From positions 1 to 7,898 of the forward strand of contig CALEPD010000018.1 in NCBI GenBank assembly GCA_937910265.1: DNA of 7,898 nucleotides, in the 5' to 3' direction. Source of the stretch: an uncultured Bacteroidales bacterium. Lineage in GTDB: Bacteria > Bacteroidota > Bacteroidia > Bacteroidales > P3. The position numbers and the translations under genes are program-made. The stretch's first letter is position 1. The number at the start of each line of letters is the position of its first letter. Shown one piece after another: positions 6,557 through 7,898 of this stretch. Below the pieces are notes generated by a model, which did no database searches, was not told the DNA's origin, and saw nothing but the letters and a program-made list of their open reading frames with translations.

Positions 6557-7898
6557 TTATTTGGAGGAATCATCCTTTTCGTCATCCGCTATGTTATCCT
6601 GTCCGTAGCCATAACCATAGCCATATCCGTAACCATAGCCATAACCGTAGCCATAACCATATTTGTTGCCATAACCGTAGCCATATTTCCGGCCATATCC
6701 GTATTTCGGCATTTTTTTGTAACTGACGTCATTCAGTATAATGGCCATATTGGGGAAGTCTTTGTCTCGGTGTAGCTTTTCTACATCGGGCAACATCTTC
6801 TTGTCAAAATGATTTGCACGGATCACGAATAATGTGCTGTCCACAACACGCTTGATGATACTTGCGTCAATTACCATACCGGCAGGTACACTGTCGATGA
6901 AGATATAGTCGTAGCGATTACGCAGGTATTCTATCATCTCTTCAAGCATAGGGGTGCCAAGCAATTCTGCAGGATTCGGTGGAAGTGGTCCAGAGAATAT
7001 ACAGTCAACGCCCTCACTCACAATGTTGTGATGTATCAGCATGCTGATGTCGGTCTCTTTCTTCGATAGATAACTCGAAACACCTGGGGTTTTGCGTGAG
7101 GCAAATGCTTTGGTAAGTGTACCTTTCCTCAAGTCCATGTCCAATAAGATGACCCGTTTATGCGCAATGGCAAAAGTCGAAGCCAGGTTCGTGGTTGTGA
7201 ATGTCTTTCCGGATGATGCAAAAAACGATGTTGTCATTACCACCTGAGCCGACTCCTTTTGCGGGTTCAGGTATTCTATATTGGTACGCAACACTCTGAA
7301 TGCTTCCGAAATTTCATCCTGTTTGCCGTTGAACACAACAATGCTCCTGTCGTCTTTTTTCTGCTTCGAGGGAATTTCACCCACATAGGGAACATTGGTG
7401 TTGCTTTCGATGTCTTTTCTGAATTTGACTTGAGTGTCGAGAAGTCTTCTGAGTAAGTACAACCCTATGGGTATGGCCAATCCAAGCAATATGCCCATAA
7501 GTATGGTTTTTTTCTTGTTGGGCGATATGGGGGAACCATTGGGTCGTGCCATGTCAATAACACGGGCATTGCCTTCAATCGAAGGTTGTTTCAACATCAA
7601 CTCCTCTCGTTTGGTGAGCAGGCGGAGGTATATGTTTTCTTTTATCTTCTGCAAACGCTCAACATTCTCAATATGGTTTTGATGGGTACCATGCTGAGCT
7701 GTCCGGCGGCCTCGTCCGATATGGCCTGTGCGGCGGCAATTCGTTCTTGCGTGATTGAAATATATGAGTCAAGCACTTTGTCGAGATTGGTCCTCACTGC
7801 TCTTTGCTCATTAATCATCTCTTTCACTACCGGGTTGTTCGATGTCTTGCCCTGCGTGTATTTGTCAATGGCCAATGCATTGGCATTGTATTGGCTTA
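6557..7898 (-). pseudogene. Wzc-like polysaccharide co-polymerase/BY-tyrosine kinase, 5'-truncated by the window edge and apparently frameshifted
   Basis: This is the C-terminal part of a fused Wzz/Wzc protein, which controls exopolysaccharide or capsule chain length at the inner membrane. The 5' end is beyond the window. One frame (7898 to about 7675) encodes coiled-coil periplasmic sequence (NEQRAVRTNLDKVLDSYISI, ending LSMVPIKT). Homology then continues in another frame from about 7675 to 6557 (IENVERLQKIKENIYLRLLTKREE), so one base seems lost or two gained near 7670-7680. The TTG at 7654 that could open the second frame is just an internal Leu codon. Counted from that codon: transmembrane helix about 50-72, EAFRVLRTNIEY 118-128, Walker A region FASSGKTFTTTNLA 145-158, Walker A' VILLDMDLRKG 168-178, Walker B YDYIFIDSVPAG 248-259, and a tyrosine-rich tail 318-350. 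The tail fits autophosphorylation. A sequencing or assembly error could explain the shift, in which case this is an intact kinase gene. Confidence 0.82.
6602..6661 (-). repeat. Tandem 6-bp repeat encoding (Tyr-Gly)10 in the kinase tail
   Basis: Ten consecutive Tyr-Gly dipeptides are encoded by a 60-bp run of near-identical hexamers (TAYGGN on the minus strand, with both TAT and TAC and varied Gly third bases). Two shorter Tyr-Gly runs of three and two units lie upstream in the gene (6668-6685 and 6692-6703), separated by Lys-Asn/Arg-Lys spacers. Tyrosine clusters at this place are the autophosphorylation sites of BY-kinases. Confidence 0.9.

Noticed and set aside
6602..6703. Short regular repeats considered as a CRISPR-like or intergenic tandem array
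   Set aside because: The repeats are hexamers without spacers and lie in frame within the kinase coding region.
7642..7680. Programmed ribosomal frameshift in the kinase gene
   Set aside because: The site (AUC AAA ACC AUA) is not a classical slippery heptamer, and no stimulating structure is evident; an indel or sequence error is simpler.
1..7898. Insertion sequence, integrase, tRNA, phage or defence genes
   Set aside because: No transposase or integrase motifs, tRNA-like cloverleaf, or known defence domains were recognised on either strand.

Overview
The window looks like chromosomal DNA from a member of the Bacteroidota, most likely Bacteroidales. Four things point there: a promoter of the Bacteroidota type (TTTG, 20-bp spacer, TATCTTTG) and no purine-rich Shine-Dalgarno sites where I looked; paired OmpA-like porins resembling the tandem Pgm6/Pgm7 arrangement of Porphyromonas; a fused Wzc-type polysaccharide co-polymerase/tyrosine kinase; and a PurL-derived protein that reads like Bacteroidota PurL. 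No database search was possible, so all assignments rest on recognised protein motifs.

Layout. Positions 1-1012 (+) hold a ribosomal protein operon: the 3' part of rpmI (L35), rplT (L20) and rplS (L19), closed by a strong, partly bidirectional terminator at 1047-1081. Convergent to it on the minus strand (1128-1943) is a 271-residue protein. It joins the N-terminal linker segment of PurL (FGAM synthase) to the C-terminal end of PurL and lacks the central catalytic core. Divergent from it, with a clear promoter in the shared intergenic region, is a LysE/RhtB-family membrane exporter (2106-2873, +). A stretch of about 360 bp without a convincing gene follows.

The rest (3232-7898) is on the minus strand and concerns the cell envelope. 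In transcription order it holds a Wzc-like exopolysaccharide chain-length/BY-kinase gene that enters from beyond the right edge and carries an apparent frameshift near 7675. Then come two tandem OmpA-family outer-membrane protein genes (479 and 536 residues), each followed by a hairpin. The two OmpA-like proteins are clear duplicates that differ mainly in the length of a periplasmic DSL-rich linker. The Wzc-like protein ends in an unusually regular tyrosine-glycine tail.

I do not see a wholly new multi-gene system. The most notable points are the core-less PurL derivative, the (Tyr-Gly)10 tail with an altered Walker A loop in the kinase, the kinase frameshift, and the divergence of the OmpA pair by linker length.
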